Assembly: GCF_037975245.1 (NCBI RefSeq)
Contig: NC_092565.1
Location: 15,343,499 to 15,407,498 of the forward strand
Direction of reading: 5' to 3'
DNA length: 64,000 nt
Origin: Apostichopus japonicus
Taxonomy: Eukaryota > Echinodermata > Holothuroidea > Aspidochirotida > Stichopodidae
The notes beneath the pieces were generated by a model. It was not told the DNA's origin. It searched no databases and saw only the letters and a program-made list of their open reading frames with translations. The translations under genes and the position numbers were made by a program. Positions 12,915 to 25,700 of the stretch are shown piece after piece. How positions within the stretch are numbered: position 1 is the first letter of the stretch; the number at the start of each line of letters is the position of its first letter.

Positions 12915-13662
12915 CAGGCGCGTAGCGAATAATTTGCCAAGGGAGGGGCGAAGCCAGTAGGCAAACTATCTAAGCGTAGCGCCACCACGGGCTGGCGCGA
13001 AGCGTACAAGAAAATTTTTGCCGAAAATGCCTCCCAGACCGCTGGAAATGACACTTCCCATGCCTTGTAAGTTGCATCTAAGCATTTTCTATTTCGAATT
13101 TACTAGCGATATCATAAAAACAATTTGCTCGGGGGGGGGGGGGGCGGTCGCCCATTCCCAAAATGCGTCATGTTCCCCGACGACTCGGTCGAGTTCGAGA
13201 CCAGCCACAGTTGGTTTCATAGCACAATTGTTTAAGGCGTCCATATACACACACACGCGTTATGATAGACCATATATAGTATTTATATAGATACATTAGT
13301 GAGAGAGGAAAAATGGAAACGTCAAAAATGGAGTTGTCGGTGTAAGGGATAGGGTGAGGCGCACGCCCCTTCCGAAATCCTCGATCCGTCACTGGCTACC
13401 CGGACATGTGTGTATTATAGGGATCATCGCTGTAATGATGTCACTGTTCCTCGTTCTCTTCCCAGTTTCTTGGCGTTTTTCTTCTACTCCCTCCTTTTTC
13501 TCTCCTTCTTCTTTTTCTTTTCCCTTCCTTCCTCTCCTCCTCCTCTTTTTCCCCTCTTTTTCCTTTCTTCCTCTTTTCCTTTTTTTCTTCCCTTTTTTTC
13601 TCTTCTCTTTTTCTTACCCGGGGGGAGCGCCCCCAACGCCCCCCCCCCTGGATACGCGCCTG
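12915..13662. mobile_element. Possible MITE or nested composite, 'caggcgcgta' ends
   Basis: A perfect 10-bp inverted pair, caggcgcgta at 12915 and tacgcgcctg ending at 13662, encloses a copy of the shared core (ctaagcgtagcgccaccac). A second terminus-like sequence inside (gatccgtcactg, ending 13394) suggests one element inserted in another. No target duplication was found at the outer borders. Confidence 0.4.
13452..13616 (+). repeat. Long polypyrimidine (CT-rich) tract
   Basis: About 165 bp of almost uninterrupted C and T on the plus strand, with TTCTT and CCTCCT blocks, inside a MITE-rich segment. Reading frames through it give Phe/Ser/Pro-only or Lys/Glu/Arg-only peptides and are not genes. 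Such tracts can form triplex (H-) DNA in vitro; that is general knowledge, not shown here. Confidence 0.8.
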
Positions 13663-13992
13663 GTATGCAACATATGGCGGTATCATATATGTAAGTACAA
13701 ACTTCAGCAAAACAGCGATACTTCCAAGAGTTTCGATGTCATTTCTCTTTCCCTTCCCCTTCCCGTTGTGGCATTAGTTTCATTTCAACCTTAAGGCTCC
13801 TCAAGTGTCTGGAAATACAACTTAAAGATGCAAAGCCACTAGGAATGTCATTTGAAACTTCTACAAATCTTAGCATTTGTGGTCAATACAGACATGACCT
13901 TTCAATTGTTTGTCAAAACGTGTAAGTTGTAATCCATAAGCCCTTGTGGATTTCTCCCACATTTATGGTCGCTTAAGCAGCGTGAAACTAAC

Positions 13993-14079
<87 letters not shown>

Positions 14080-14118
14080 CGACGACGACGACGACGACGA
14101 CGATGGTGATGATGATGA
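13993..14118. repeat. (ATG)n/(ACG)n microsatellite
   Basis: An uninterrupted trinucleotide array of ATG units changes to GAC units and then to a short ATG tail. It reads as poly-Asp, poly-Met or poly-His depending on frame and is not coding. The T-to-C change at one position over a block of consecutive units suggests one mutated unit that spread by slippage. Confidence 0.95.
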
Positions 14119-14233
14119 AAGAGATCAAAGGGCCCAATAGCATTGTCAATCTGCGTAGGGTAGGTGCATGGTATGACCAAAGTTCTGCCGTATATTTTAC
14201 TTGTTACTTTTGCCAGGATGTGGCAGCCTGTAC

Positions 14234-14330
14234 CAGTGGCGGCGGAACCGGGGGGCTTGGGGGGGGGCTCAGCCCCCCCAATGAAAAAGTTGAGGGGGCA
14301 AATGCATGATAAGCCCCCCCCCCCCAATAT
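14234..14330 (+). mobile_element. MITE terminus fragment with G/C runs
   Basis: It starts cagtggcggcggaaccgg and continues through long G and C runs, as in the ends of the other hAT-like MITEs here. The opposite end was not identified, so this is a fragment or a diverged copy. Confidence 0.45.
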
Positions 14331-14598
14331 TTACCAAGGCTCCGAAACGTGCATCTGCCCATTTTTCAATGCATACTTGTCGATCTGTCCGATGCACACG
14401 TATACTATATAGGTGTAATAATTTTAGTAATTGCTGGGGGACCCTCGGCCCGTCCCCTGGCTATAGACCACATTGTCACCCCAACCGCGTCTTCACGCCC
14501 CGTGAAAAGTGGAAGCAGTGAGTGTGAGTACCAGTAAGCGTAACACAACTTCGTCTTAGGCCAATGACTTGCCTCATTTCAGCCAGTTCTCCAACATC

Positions 14599-14998
14599 CC
14601 CTTACTTAGTGGCGGAGCGTCCATATATACAGTCAGGGGGCGGATGCCCCCCCCCCCGACAGACTCAAATGGACTGCTGGCGCCCTTTTCAGCTTTTCAA
14701 TATACTTTTTACTTATTCTCTATTATTGACTATTTTATTGCGCTCTCATATACCTATTGACATTTGTCATATTCTGTTGGTGTAATTTTCCGACAAAATG
14801 GCGACGACACCTATTTATTCTCCGTTTATCTGCAAATTAGCAAGGCCCGGAAAGGGTCATTTCCTGCAATCTAGGGAGTATCTTTACTCAAAATTTTTCT
14901 GTACGCTCCGCGCCAACCTGTGGTGGCGCTCCGCTTAGATAGTGTCGAAAGCGCCCCTACAGACCATTCTTACCCCTAGCTCCGCCACTGCCCTTACT
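14599..14998 (+). mobile_element. hAT-type MITE, family A, intact ends
   Basis: The body is 14607-14990 (384 bp), between perfect 8-bp duplications cccttact (14599-14606 and 14991-14998). Ends are tagtggcggagc and gctccgccactg. Near each end are G or C runs and the shared blocks 'cagactcaaatggactgctgg' and 'cctattgacatttgtca'. The 8-bp duplication with CAG-type ends points to the hAT superfamily. It is the same length as the copy at 54113-54496 and has no transposase. Confidence 0.93.
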
Positions 14999-15140
14999 AC
15001 ACTCAAAAACGTCTTTGCGAGTACACTACGAGTATAATAGCTACTCTCTTAAAACACCATCGAATATACAAATTACAATGTTTTTACAGACATTTACGTG
15101 CAATCTGAGAAATTGCAGACTTGAGACCCATATTTTAGGG

Positions 15141-15311
15141 CTAGGTATTCGCAGCATAAAACACTCGGGAAGTGCCGTTTCCGGCCATCTGGGGGTTTGA
15201 AATAACCCAAAATTTTCTTGTACTCTCCGCGCCAATCGATGGTGGCGCTCCGCTTAGATAGTCTCCACACATTAGCCCCCCAATAATATTTCCGTTCCGC
15301 CGCGCCTGGCC
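15141..15311 (-). mobile_element. MITE fragment, shared core inverted
   Basis: It contains the reverse complement of the shared core (cgccaatcgatggtggcgct) and ends gttccgccgcgcctg, which is a terminus-like sequence. The left border is unclear. It sits 8 bp before the target duplication of the next element, so the two insertions are almost back to back. Confidence 0.55.
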
Positions 15312-15318
15312 TGTACTA

Positions 15319-15990
15319 CCCATACTCAAGGGCGGCGGAAGCACTTTTAATCTGGGGGGGCACCGACATCAAGGGCACTTTGCAGAAATTCGATTGGACT
15401 GATGCAGCATTATATATTTAGTACCATTTATAACTCTTATTGCATTATCTTATTTGCATATACACATCACTCCATCAACGCCCCCCCCCCTCAAAGAAAA
15501 TATGCATATAGCACTGCAATATCCAATGTGCAAATTGGGAAACAAGGAACAAGTTTTCTTTTGAGCCAAAATGAGGTGAAAACATGCTATATAGTTGCTA
15601 ATGTAGGAATCATCTGAATTAGAGTTTATTTCTATAGATAATATCTTAACAATTTTTTTCCATTCGAAATAACTTTGAGTTTGACCAACAAAAAATTCAT
15701 TAAAAGTCAGGGGCGTAGCCAGGATTTGCAAAGTTGTATGCACGACTATCTGAGCGGAGCGCCACCATCGGTCGGCGCGGAGCGTACAAGAAATTTTTTG
15801 GTTTTACAAACCCCTTAGATGGCCGGAAACGGCCCTTCCCGAGTGTTCATTCTGGTTCCCTGGCCTCTAATTGCTAACTTGAGACACCTCAATTTTTATG
15901 TAGAAAAAGGGCATATTTTTAACCTGAGGAAAAGTGGGGGGCACGTGCCCCCTGTGCCCCCCCCCCGGTTCCGCCGCCCTTGCCCATACT
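15319..15990. mobile_element. hAT-type non-autonomous element, 'caagggcggcggaa' ends
   Basis: The body is 15327-15982 (656 bp), with terminal inverted repeats caagggcggcggaa and ttccgccgcccttg, between perfect 8-bp duplications cccatact (15319-15326 and 15983-15990). An internal segment beginning caggggcgtagccaggattt (15708) carries the shared core gcggagcgccaccatcgg and may be a second element nested inside. No transposase. Confidence 0.9.
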
Positions 15991-16761
15991 GATGCAGTGA
16001 TACTGTATGACCTTTAATTTTCAACAAATTTGCGTGAGGATTAAAATATAACAAAGAGGAACGTTTTATGGAGTAATTGAAATCTGTAATTGTAGACATT
16101 ATTTGGGTTGCGTTTTTGAGGTTTGCGTTTCAATTTCTAGTCTTTATGTGATACTTTATATGTTTTGTACTGCATGCGATTTATCGATTATTTTGTGATA
16201 TATTTTGTACGTTAATTGAGAATTTATATATATATTTTTGTGTAGTTGTCACGGATGCAATAGATGTAAAATATCCAGTCGAAGCCTTGATATCTTCTTG
16301 TCTCTGTCTGTACACAAACGGTTACAGGGAGAATATAACCATTATTGGTCATATTCTCCCCCGGCAAATGCAATAATCCGGCGATTGAACCATTTCCCCT
16401 GACTGACAATCGGAGGTGGACTATGTCCACCTCCCCCCCCCCCCCCCCCTGCTCACGCCACAGCTGGTACTTTAGTACAGATCAGTAGTAGCATTGTCAA
16501 TTGTTTTGGTTATCTCGCACCCTGTTTATTGTGTCATCGGTCACATTTCATACAATTGTATCCTCATCCTCTTGGCGTTCCATACCATACTGGCTTACTA
16601 CCAAGGTTCCATGCTCATGTCACATGTGGCATGGAATTTTATCGCGCAACTAGTGTGAGCATGCTTATCTAGCTATTGCAACATCTAGATCAGGTAGACG
16701 TTAGAACGGCAATTCCATTTGCATACATGAGGACATTGTTTGATTCCATTGTTACAGCAAA
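15991..16761. other. Upstream region of NOC3L
   Basis: No coding sequence. A C-run with 'gctcacgccacag' at 16426-16462 looks like another worn MITE end. The NOC3L promoter and 5' UTR should lie in this stretch, but I see no diagnostic element. Confidence 0.4.
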
Positions 16762-19700
16762 ATGACAAAGGTTTGTATTAGTTATGAATGTGAATAAGAA
16801 GTGCATAGATTATCGGAAGGTTTAGTCCTTCCCGAATTGGTACTCTCCATCGTTATCATCTGATGAGTTTCACTAGACCAAGTCAGACTTCGGAACAACC
16901 AGCCTCATGCACTTAGCAAGGCTAGGCCTATATAGCCTTACAATAGCCTATCCTAAGTCAGGCAAACGTTAGTCCAATGCCCAGTGAATGATTTATCGTT
17001 TAAATTCTGTGTAGCAGTTTGAAAGCTCTTCACTTTGTCTCATATAAAGTACTATAGTTTCTGTGTGCAAAAACTGATATGTATCTTTGCACTTGTAATT
17101 TGTAATAGCAAAATGTCCATATTGCGATGCAATACAATTACTGGTTAAATTGTTCCATGAGGCCAATGCAAAGTTACCCATGACAACAAAGATGCATCAA
17201 TATAATTGGCTTGTTAGGCCTAGTGATGGCTGACAAATAATAACACAAGTAGGCATTTTTTTGCTGAAAAAAAAGGAAGTGACATGATTTCTGGTGGAGT
17301 ATGTTTTCACCTAAGGCAACATTGGCCACGGGTAGGGCATAGGCACAGGATGTGCTCAGTCAAAGGTTGACACTCTGTTTTGGGTACCAAGTGACACTCA
17401 GTCAATGGTACAGAGTTACACTTGGTCACAGATACAGGATGACACTCATTCAAGGTTGATACCCAGTCAAATGTGCAGGATGATACCTATTACAACATAT
17501 CCTCTGTATCCTGTCATTCCAAGGGCTCAATGGGCAAATCTTTTAATATCTCATGGATCGCTTCTTGGCCTTTTGGCTAAGATCATGTGTAGTATCTGTT
17601 CCCTTTCGAGGGGAATGGTGATGCACACCTGACGATGATCACACAGTCACAGTCCCGATGCAAGGGGACTGGGGTTAGAAGTGGATCAGTCGTTCAGTAG
17701 TTTGGTTTTCATGCCCAGGTTCTTTCCTGGGCGACTTTTTCTTAAAAAGTTTCTTTTAATATCTCATAGAACATTCATTCAAAGATATCTCCCACATGGG
17801 GTTAATTTTTCTTAGCTACTTTTGCAACATTACATAAGGTTAATCTGAGATTATATTTCTGCTCCATAAATGGTATTCAGTTGTAGTCTTGACTTATTTC
17901 CAGAATTGTTCTTTCTATTGTGGCTGGGTACATACAGTATTTGGTTCACAACATGAGCTTAAAATCTTGAGAAAGCTTGTCACATTAAAAGTAGAATGAA
18001 GATAAAGATGATCCTCAAGTAGCTTTGCTGGATCAACTCACTTTCATATCAGATGTACTAGTTTACATAAAGGATTCAGGGCTGAATACAATCTGTTGTT
18101 TCAACTAACTGTTGAGACTAATATAAAATTTAAGCCTTTCCTGCAAATTCATAACATTTTACATAAAACCTTAAACTAGTATATTTTTGGGGGGCCCATG
18201 GAATATGTCTTTGAAATGTTAAGACATTTTAATGGAACATTGGAAACAAATGGCAAGTTATCTTCATTTTTCAATGTTTCCTTCAGTCATGGGCTAGCAT
18301 TTGACAAAATCAACTGTAGTTTAACTTCCTCTTGTGAAGTAACTGTTATTCACAGACTACAGTAACACATCTTTTTTTTGTGCTTGATTCTGCAATTGCA
18401 TGGATAGAGATGTTACATTGGAAACACAATCAGATGGGGGAAAATGATTGCAGTGATGAGCAAAGTGTTGAAGGGAACCTTTTGAAACTGCTTGCTTACT
18501 TTTTCTTTGACAGGGCAAGGGTGGAAGATCGTCCAAAGGGGCGAAGGGGAAGATGAGTCGTGTGAAGAAAAGCAACATCAACTCTAACAAAAACAGGAAA
18601 GCAACAAACCCTGTGCAATCTACCAACAAGAAAGATTTACCCATCAAGAAACGCACCAATTCATGGAAAGGTTCAGCAATCGGAAAGTCCAGAGGAAAAG
18701 ATTTTGGTAAAGAGAAGAAAAAAGTATGGCAGAAGAGGTAAACCAGTAGTAACCTGAAGTATTTATGACATTCACTAAGCACATGATGGCCTTAATTGCA
18801 CCTGGTCTAGCATTTATGTTAACAAAGCCTTACATCATCATGAAAATGTTTGATTGATATTCTTTTCATGAGTAACTTCCAATCGATATCATTTATTTAA
18901 TGTTCCTTGTTAAAGCAAGACTGGAAACTTCAACAACTGTAGAAATGACATCAAAGATCTACTACTGCTTGAATAATTTATGTTTGTCTTTCCTTTTTTT
19001 TTTCTTTGAGAGAGGTGGTACTTAGTTTGCTTACAGCATCCATACTGTTTTCTTTCATTATGTAGAAAAAAACTGTAAAAAAAGGATAAATAAAATGTTT
19101 TCACTTTCTTGTAGCTTAGTATGGCATCACACTTGACAAATGGTCACCGAGGGAAATTTCATAGAAACCATGATAATTGTTAAGCAGTGTAAGACTTTCC
19201 CTTTGCTTGTTGTGTATAGTTATCCACCACAATCTTCATACTGTATTAGAGTTACAAATAAAAGAAGTAATTCCTATGACATTGTGTCAAAAGTATTAAA
19301 AATATGTGTGTCTGTGACCTTTTGTGAAGATTAAATGTCCTCAGTACATATTATTTAGTGATATGATTAATGTGAAGTGTCTGATTGCATTTCATTCAAG
19401 TAGATGTCTGTTACTGAGCTGTTGTCATTTTTGCTTTCAGACCAGAAAGCAATAAAATTGAGATGCAGGAGGAGGGAGAAGAAGAGAGTGACGTAGATGA
19501 ACAATATGAAACATTACAGGAAGAAGAAATTGAGTATCTCAAAAAACTATCACAGGGGGAATTCTTGAAGGGTATTGATAAAAAGTAAGTTGTCAAAATA
19601 TTATATGATACATACAAGTTTTTGCTGTGACACCTTTTTCCAAAAATAAAAATTGTTATCTTTGTTGCAGATTCTCTCCATTGTGGAGGAATATTGCACA

Positions 19701-22700
19701 AAAAGTTCAATGTTTAAATTCTTGTATCAAGGCAAGGCCTTCTCACACAATTTTACTACATTTAACCGTTGGTGATTGGTAACTTGTTACACTCACACAC
19801 CCAACAATTCAAATAGTCCCGCTCGGGCACTGCAGTGCGACACATCAATGTGTCCCCTGGGGACTTCCTAAAGGTTGTAGCCACAAACCGGTGCTCACAA
19901 CTTTATTTGCAAGTCCCCACTTATACCTAGGTGAAGAAAGGTAGTGGAGATAAAGTGCCTCGTCCAAGGACACAACATAATGACCTGGCCAGGACTTGAA
20001 CCTGCAGTCCTTAGATTGCTTAGCCATTTGACTACAATGCCCTCCAAAAACATGGGTCATAACTTCCACAGGCAAGCTTTGCCACTTTGCAACTATTATG
20101 TTAATGTGAAAAGAGTTAAGTCTTAATAAAGATAATGATTGTGTCATAAATTAATGTTGTGACACCAGTCAGCAAATGATCCAGCCAAGATTGCTGGAAT
20201 TCCAAAATATGGTGACAAGTTTCAAATATCTTATAATCTAAATGATCTTGGCCCTCTAGCATCCTAGCCTAGAAGTCCAGTAACTATCTTCGGTGTGTTT
20301 TACCTCCTTTTTAAAGTGACCAGCTCAAATCAAAGAAATCCAGGAAGAGCAAGGCTAGAAATCAAGATAATATTCTACTTGACTTTGAGAAACTACCAAG
20401 GATGCTAGAGGAGAAACCAGAGGAAGAAAGAAAACAAATGAAGCAAATGCTTCCTATCAAAGATGCACAGGGGCTGAAGAGACAGTGGCGAGAGGCAGGA
20501 GACCCAGAGAAGGAAGAGGGTGAGGAGCAACCTGCCGAAACGGCTGGCGAGGAGGCAGGAGATGGTAAGCCCGGTTATTTACTCGAGTCTTTAGTAACCT
20601 AGGTAACAAAAGTGTAAGCAGTCAGTGGCTTTTTATGTTGTAAGTGCTGTTGTATTTTGAATAAGTCCATCTGTAAGAGATCTCGCAGGTCTCACCATTT
20701 GTGTTTCAATGTAATCTAGTACAAATTGGGATGAAGAATTAAGTCCCAAGGAAATGTTTATTTAAAGAACTCAATATCTCTCAATATCTAGCTCTGGTTG
20801 TTGAATGTTTGCTTGACAACATTTAAATTCTCTGATAATGATAGGTTGTTCCACAGATTGGTAAATTTATGATTTCAGTGGTAATTTGTAGTTGTTTTCT
20901 CTCTATTGATGACATTTTAATCTGTTGTGATGATCTTGTCTTTGTTGCCTGTGTCTGTTAAGTTTTGCATGATCAATGCTTCAATATGTCGAAACATACT
21001 TCCACAGATACTTCCACAGCTGCGAAAGAAACACAGAAAGCAGCAACGAAAAACCTACCGGAAGTCTCAACTGTTAATTTATTTGCTGCCAGACAGCAGA
21101 AACTGGCTGTGAAGAAACGAGAGATAGCTGCAATCGCCAGCTCTTTAACCGAAGATCCTGAAAAATATGTAAGTGTTCATCTTGGTTGGAGCTATAAGAC
21201 AATGTATAAACTGACTACCCTGTACTCATACAGTGATGTATGTGAGTCTGTAACCTTCATGTACTGATCCCAAATATTCAAATCAAAGAACTGCTGAAGC
21301 ATGCTAACGATGATTGAATGCTATTGGTATCATGTAGCCAAATGTGCATACTACTGGAAGCATGCACTCATGAGCAGTGTGTGCATGACATCAGGATCAT
21401 GCACTCATGTAGAGATGTGTGCATGCCACTGACATGCACTCATGAGCAGTGTGTGCATGACAACAGGTTCATGCACTCATGTAGCAATGTGTGCATGCAG
21501 TTAGAATCATGCACTCATGCAGTGATATGTGCATGCTACTGGAATCATGCACACATGAGCAGTGTGTGCATGACATCAGGATCATGTACTCGTGTAGCAA
21601 TGTGTGCATGTCGTCAGGATCATGCACTCATGAGCAGTGTGTACATGACAACAGGATCATGCACTCATGTAGCAATGTGAACATGCAATTAGAATCATGC
21701 ACTCATGTAGTGATATGTGCATGCTACTGGTTTCATGCACTCATTTAGCAATGTGTGCATGATACTGAAATGATGCACTCATGTAATGATGTGTGCATTC
21801 CATCGGAATGTTGCACTGATGTAGCAATATGTGCATACCACTGTAATCATGCACTCATGTAGTGATGTTTGCATGCCACTGAAATGATGCACACATCTAA
21901 CCATGTGTGCATTCCATCGGAGTGATGCACTCACGCAGCAATCTGTTTATGCAATTGGAATCATTGCACTTATAGAGTCTCAAGCTCTTGGCCACTTGGA
22001 AATTTAGATCTCTATTACTTCTGTGCACTATATGCAGATTGCAATTCAACCATTTTACAGGATTTAATGACTTTGGGTGGAGGATATTACCAAGGGCACT
22101 GACTTAACTCCATCTACTACTTATATTCAAAGAATGATGGAGATTGCATTGGAGGCATGGGAGGGACATTAGATGTGTGTAGTGTTTTACTTTATAACTT
22201 GTCTCATCCAGAGAACTAACATGTATATTAAACAGATTTGCAAATTACTTTATGAAATTACGGATACTATATGATGGCAACAGGTTGGAAACATTTTTTC
22301 TGTTGAATGTATTTCTTATCACACTTTCTCAAAGGTGAAGAAACTGAAGACCCTTCGACTGTTGATTGCTGTGGAGGACCCAGACATTGTGCTGACTGTC
22401 CGTAAGTTAGGAATGGTATCCATGACCGAGGTCTTCAAAGATATTATTCCAAGCTACAGAGTACGAGACTGGGCCCAAGGGGAAGAAACAGTCAAAGTAA
22501 GTCATACAAGGCATTATGTTGCTAGAATAGTATGAACAGCCTTTGCCATCCCATACATGGTTGGAGGATTTGGGGGGGGGGAGGGAGGGGAGAGGAGGAG
22601 GCAAGTAGGCAGGAGTTACAGATTTTACCAGAGTGGTACTAACACCCAGCCTCCTCCCCACTCCTCATTGGCACGACCGGTTGACACAGTTGGTATAAAG

Positions 22701-25700
22701 AAGAAATATAAATGCAGATTGTATCTTGTTACTTCCTGGAGATGCTATGAGGAACATATCTTTGATTGATGACACCTATATTAAAATATTCTTTTTCTCA
22801 CAAATTGTCTGGTTAACTCCGGTGAAGCAATTATTATACAGTCCATTCTATGCAGCCATTATACCTTACTACAGTCGATAATATGCAGTTGCATCTCTAA
22901 ATACGTTGATATAGGTCTCCAGCGATATCCCAGTTTATTTCAGAAAAACATTTTTCCAGATGAAAATGAATAAATTACAGTCTCCTACATCTCCACATTT
23001 AAGCATGGGTTGGGAAACATCAAAGTAAGACATTTTATATAGAGACAGGTTATTTAGCTCAGTTCATAGCTAAATATCAATTATTGCATTTTACTATTGT
23101 TATAGCTGAGCAAAGAGATCAAGGAGAAACGTGAATATGAAGAATCCCTACTAAGCAACTACAAACGATTCCTGGAATTTTTGGAAGAGACCGTGACAGG
23201 TAACACTAACCTTTTTATCCCCTCAACCATTCCATGGTATTCATTCATGTGTACCTGAGATGTACATCATTAATTCGTTAACCATTCCACTCTGTTCAGT
23301 CATATGTTGCCTGAGTAACACTTACATGAATGAATAGTGTGTGGTTCTACATGTATTTTAGCTGTGAGTCTAGCTTGGCTTTAAATTGATCATTTTGAAA
23401 GTAAAAAATCAGACTGGAACAACCTCACCAAATATCAATATAGCTCTAACACTTTAACAAGAGGATGAAAGAATATAGTTTGTGGAAGAAAGTGTCCTTG
23501 TTATTAAATGTATAACAGTGAAATTGATTCACGATTTAATTTGTCTTTATTTAACAGCAAGTCGACCTCCACGCAGATCTCAAAAGCCAAAAAAGCCTAA
23601 GAAGAAAGGAAAAGTGTTTGAGATGTCTCAAAGTGCCAAATCTCATTTGGCGGTGGTCGCCTGTAACTGCTTGTGTGATCTCTTGCTGAATTTGGCCCAT
23701 TTCAACTATAGAGTAAACATTATATCTCTTGTGGTTGAAATGATGTTCTACAGAAAGCAAGCAGTAAGTATATCCACCACTTTCCCATCCTTCCCCCCCC
23801 CCCCCCCCGTATGCAAATTCATTGGTATGTAGGAACTGACTCAATGGAGTTACCCTTCTGGAGTAATATTATTTTGACTTCATGGTCTGGCCATTCACCG
23901 TCACCTCTTATTGCAACACTGGACCTATGCACCTTTAAGATCTACCATAGTAAATCTATTTCATGGAAAATATAGGAACACTCTTAATGTTTTACCACAA
24001 TCATATCAAGTTCATAGATTCCCATCACAGGTCCTTCTTCTTCGGAGTATTTAAAGGAAACAAATTTGTTTTGTTTTACTTCCAAGATCAGTGATGCCAG
24101 TATCAAGTGTATGCAGAGGTTCTTTCGCCAACATAAAGTAGACGATGGGATCCCAGAAGCTGTTTCCTTTATCAGTAAGAAGATCAAAGGAAAACATTTT
24201 AAAGTACCACATAAGGTGAGTCACTATCAATCAAAGGGAGTGATGTGGTTTAAGTACAATATGTCACTGCAAGATATCCATATTGAAACTATTGTCAAAA
24301 ATATTGAAGTCATTTCTGGCGGCTAGGGCCAGGATTGAAAGAGATACCAAACTAGGTATTTAATGAAAGAGTCATAGCCGATACAAAACAGACTGGTTTT
24401 ATTCGTACCTTGTTCTTTATGATGAATCAGGTGATATTTAATGGTCCCCTGTATTTGATTCCAATCCATAGCTGTGATCTCACCAGCCCCTCAAAGATGA
24501 AATCAATAATAAATTTAGAAGAGTAGTATATATTGATGCCATCGTGGTTGTTGTTTTCTAGATTTTGGATACCTTTCTGCACCTTCGGATAAAAGAGACA
24601 AATCTTAGGAAGGATGAGAACCTAGAAGAGGCTCAGAAGAAGAAGCAAGACAGAAAAGACAAGATGAACAAAATGACAAGAACAGAAAGAAGGGTAAATA
24701 ATGCAGCGACTATCTCGGATGTTAATGATTCATGTAGAAAGATGATAAATGAAGAGATGTATTCAGTTATTATATTTGTTGCCATTTGCTTTAATTTATG
24801 TTTCCCCACAGATTTATAATCTACTGTGTATTCATAAGATACTAAATAGTGCATTACAAGGTTATCTCATAAAATATATATATATATATACTTATATTTG
24901 TATACATATATATAAATGTATACATATATATACAGGTATATATATATATATATATGTGTTTGCTTTTGTAGGAGTTAAACTCTTTACATTTTTCAAACTA
25001 TATGGGTAAAATTATGATAGTTGAACCAATCCATTACGACCTTTATTTCGGTCAAATTTGTCTCAATGTTGTGTTTGGACACAATTTGCAATTATAATCA
25101 GTTTGACTTCAGATAAATCATGTTTTTTTGAATTGAAATATTAATGCCTGCCCACATCTAGCTCTGTCATGTATTAGTTTGGATTTATGATTTCTAAAAC
25201 AAGCTTAAAAAAAAAAGCTTCAATTAAATGCAACACAAGGCTTCAAAGCAATAAATAATGGTAGTTCCATGTGTTAGATGTTAGAATGAGAGATTCTTTT
25301 AACACTGATGATTGCAACAATCTTTCAGTAGTTATTAGTTCTGCCACCAAGTCATCCTTTTAGACCTTTTTTTTAAAGTAAATTTGCTTGCATCTTCTCA
25401 TGTACTTATGAAAGTATTTACTCACCTTAACTTTTGTTTCGCATTTAGTACACAAAGCGACAGGAAGCCTTGGAGAGTGAACAACGGGAGGCTATACATG
25501 AGCAAGATGACAACAAAATAATTCAACTTGTAAGTATAGTACAACATTTCAATATTTAAAGGGTGATTCATTCAGTAGCAAAGTTAATCATGGCTCGTTG
25601 ACTGGGGGGTAGATATGAGGCGGTGGGGAGGGGAGGGGGAAGGGGAGATAGTGGTTAGACACCAGGAACTCGAAAAACTATTCTGAACTGTTCGAGAGAT

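Noticed and set aside
13354-13794. Phe/Ser/Pro-rich protein (+) or Lys/Glu-rich protein (-)
   Set aside because: They are translations of a simple pyrimidine tract and MITE sequence, with no domain or splice support.
13946-14327. Poly-Asp, poly-Met and poly-His proteins
   Set aside because: They are frame translations of the (ATG)n/(ACG)n microsatellite.
15708-15932. A fully delimited nested element inside 15327-15982
   Set aside because: The left end caggggcgtagcc is clear, but no matching right end or 8-bp duplication of ttaaaagt was found, so it is only mentioned within the outer element.
17557-17751. A functional U2 snRNA gene
   Set aside because: Only the first ~45 nt match U2. The Sm site, stems III-IV and the 3' half are absent, and the piece is bracketed by a retroposition-type target duplication.
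21318-21748. Cys/His-rich repeat protein inside NOC3L intron 5
   Set aside because: The frames stay open only because the ~37-bp repeat lacks stops in some phases. Composition follows the DNA repeat exactly, and it lies in an intron of a well-supported gene.
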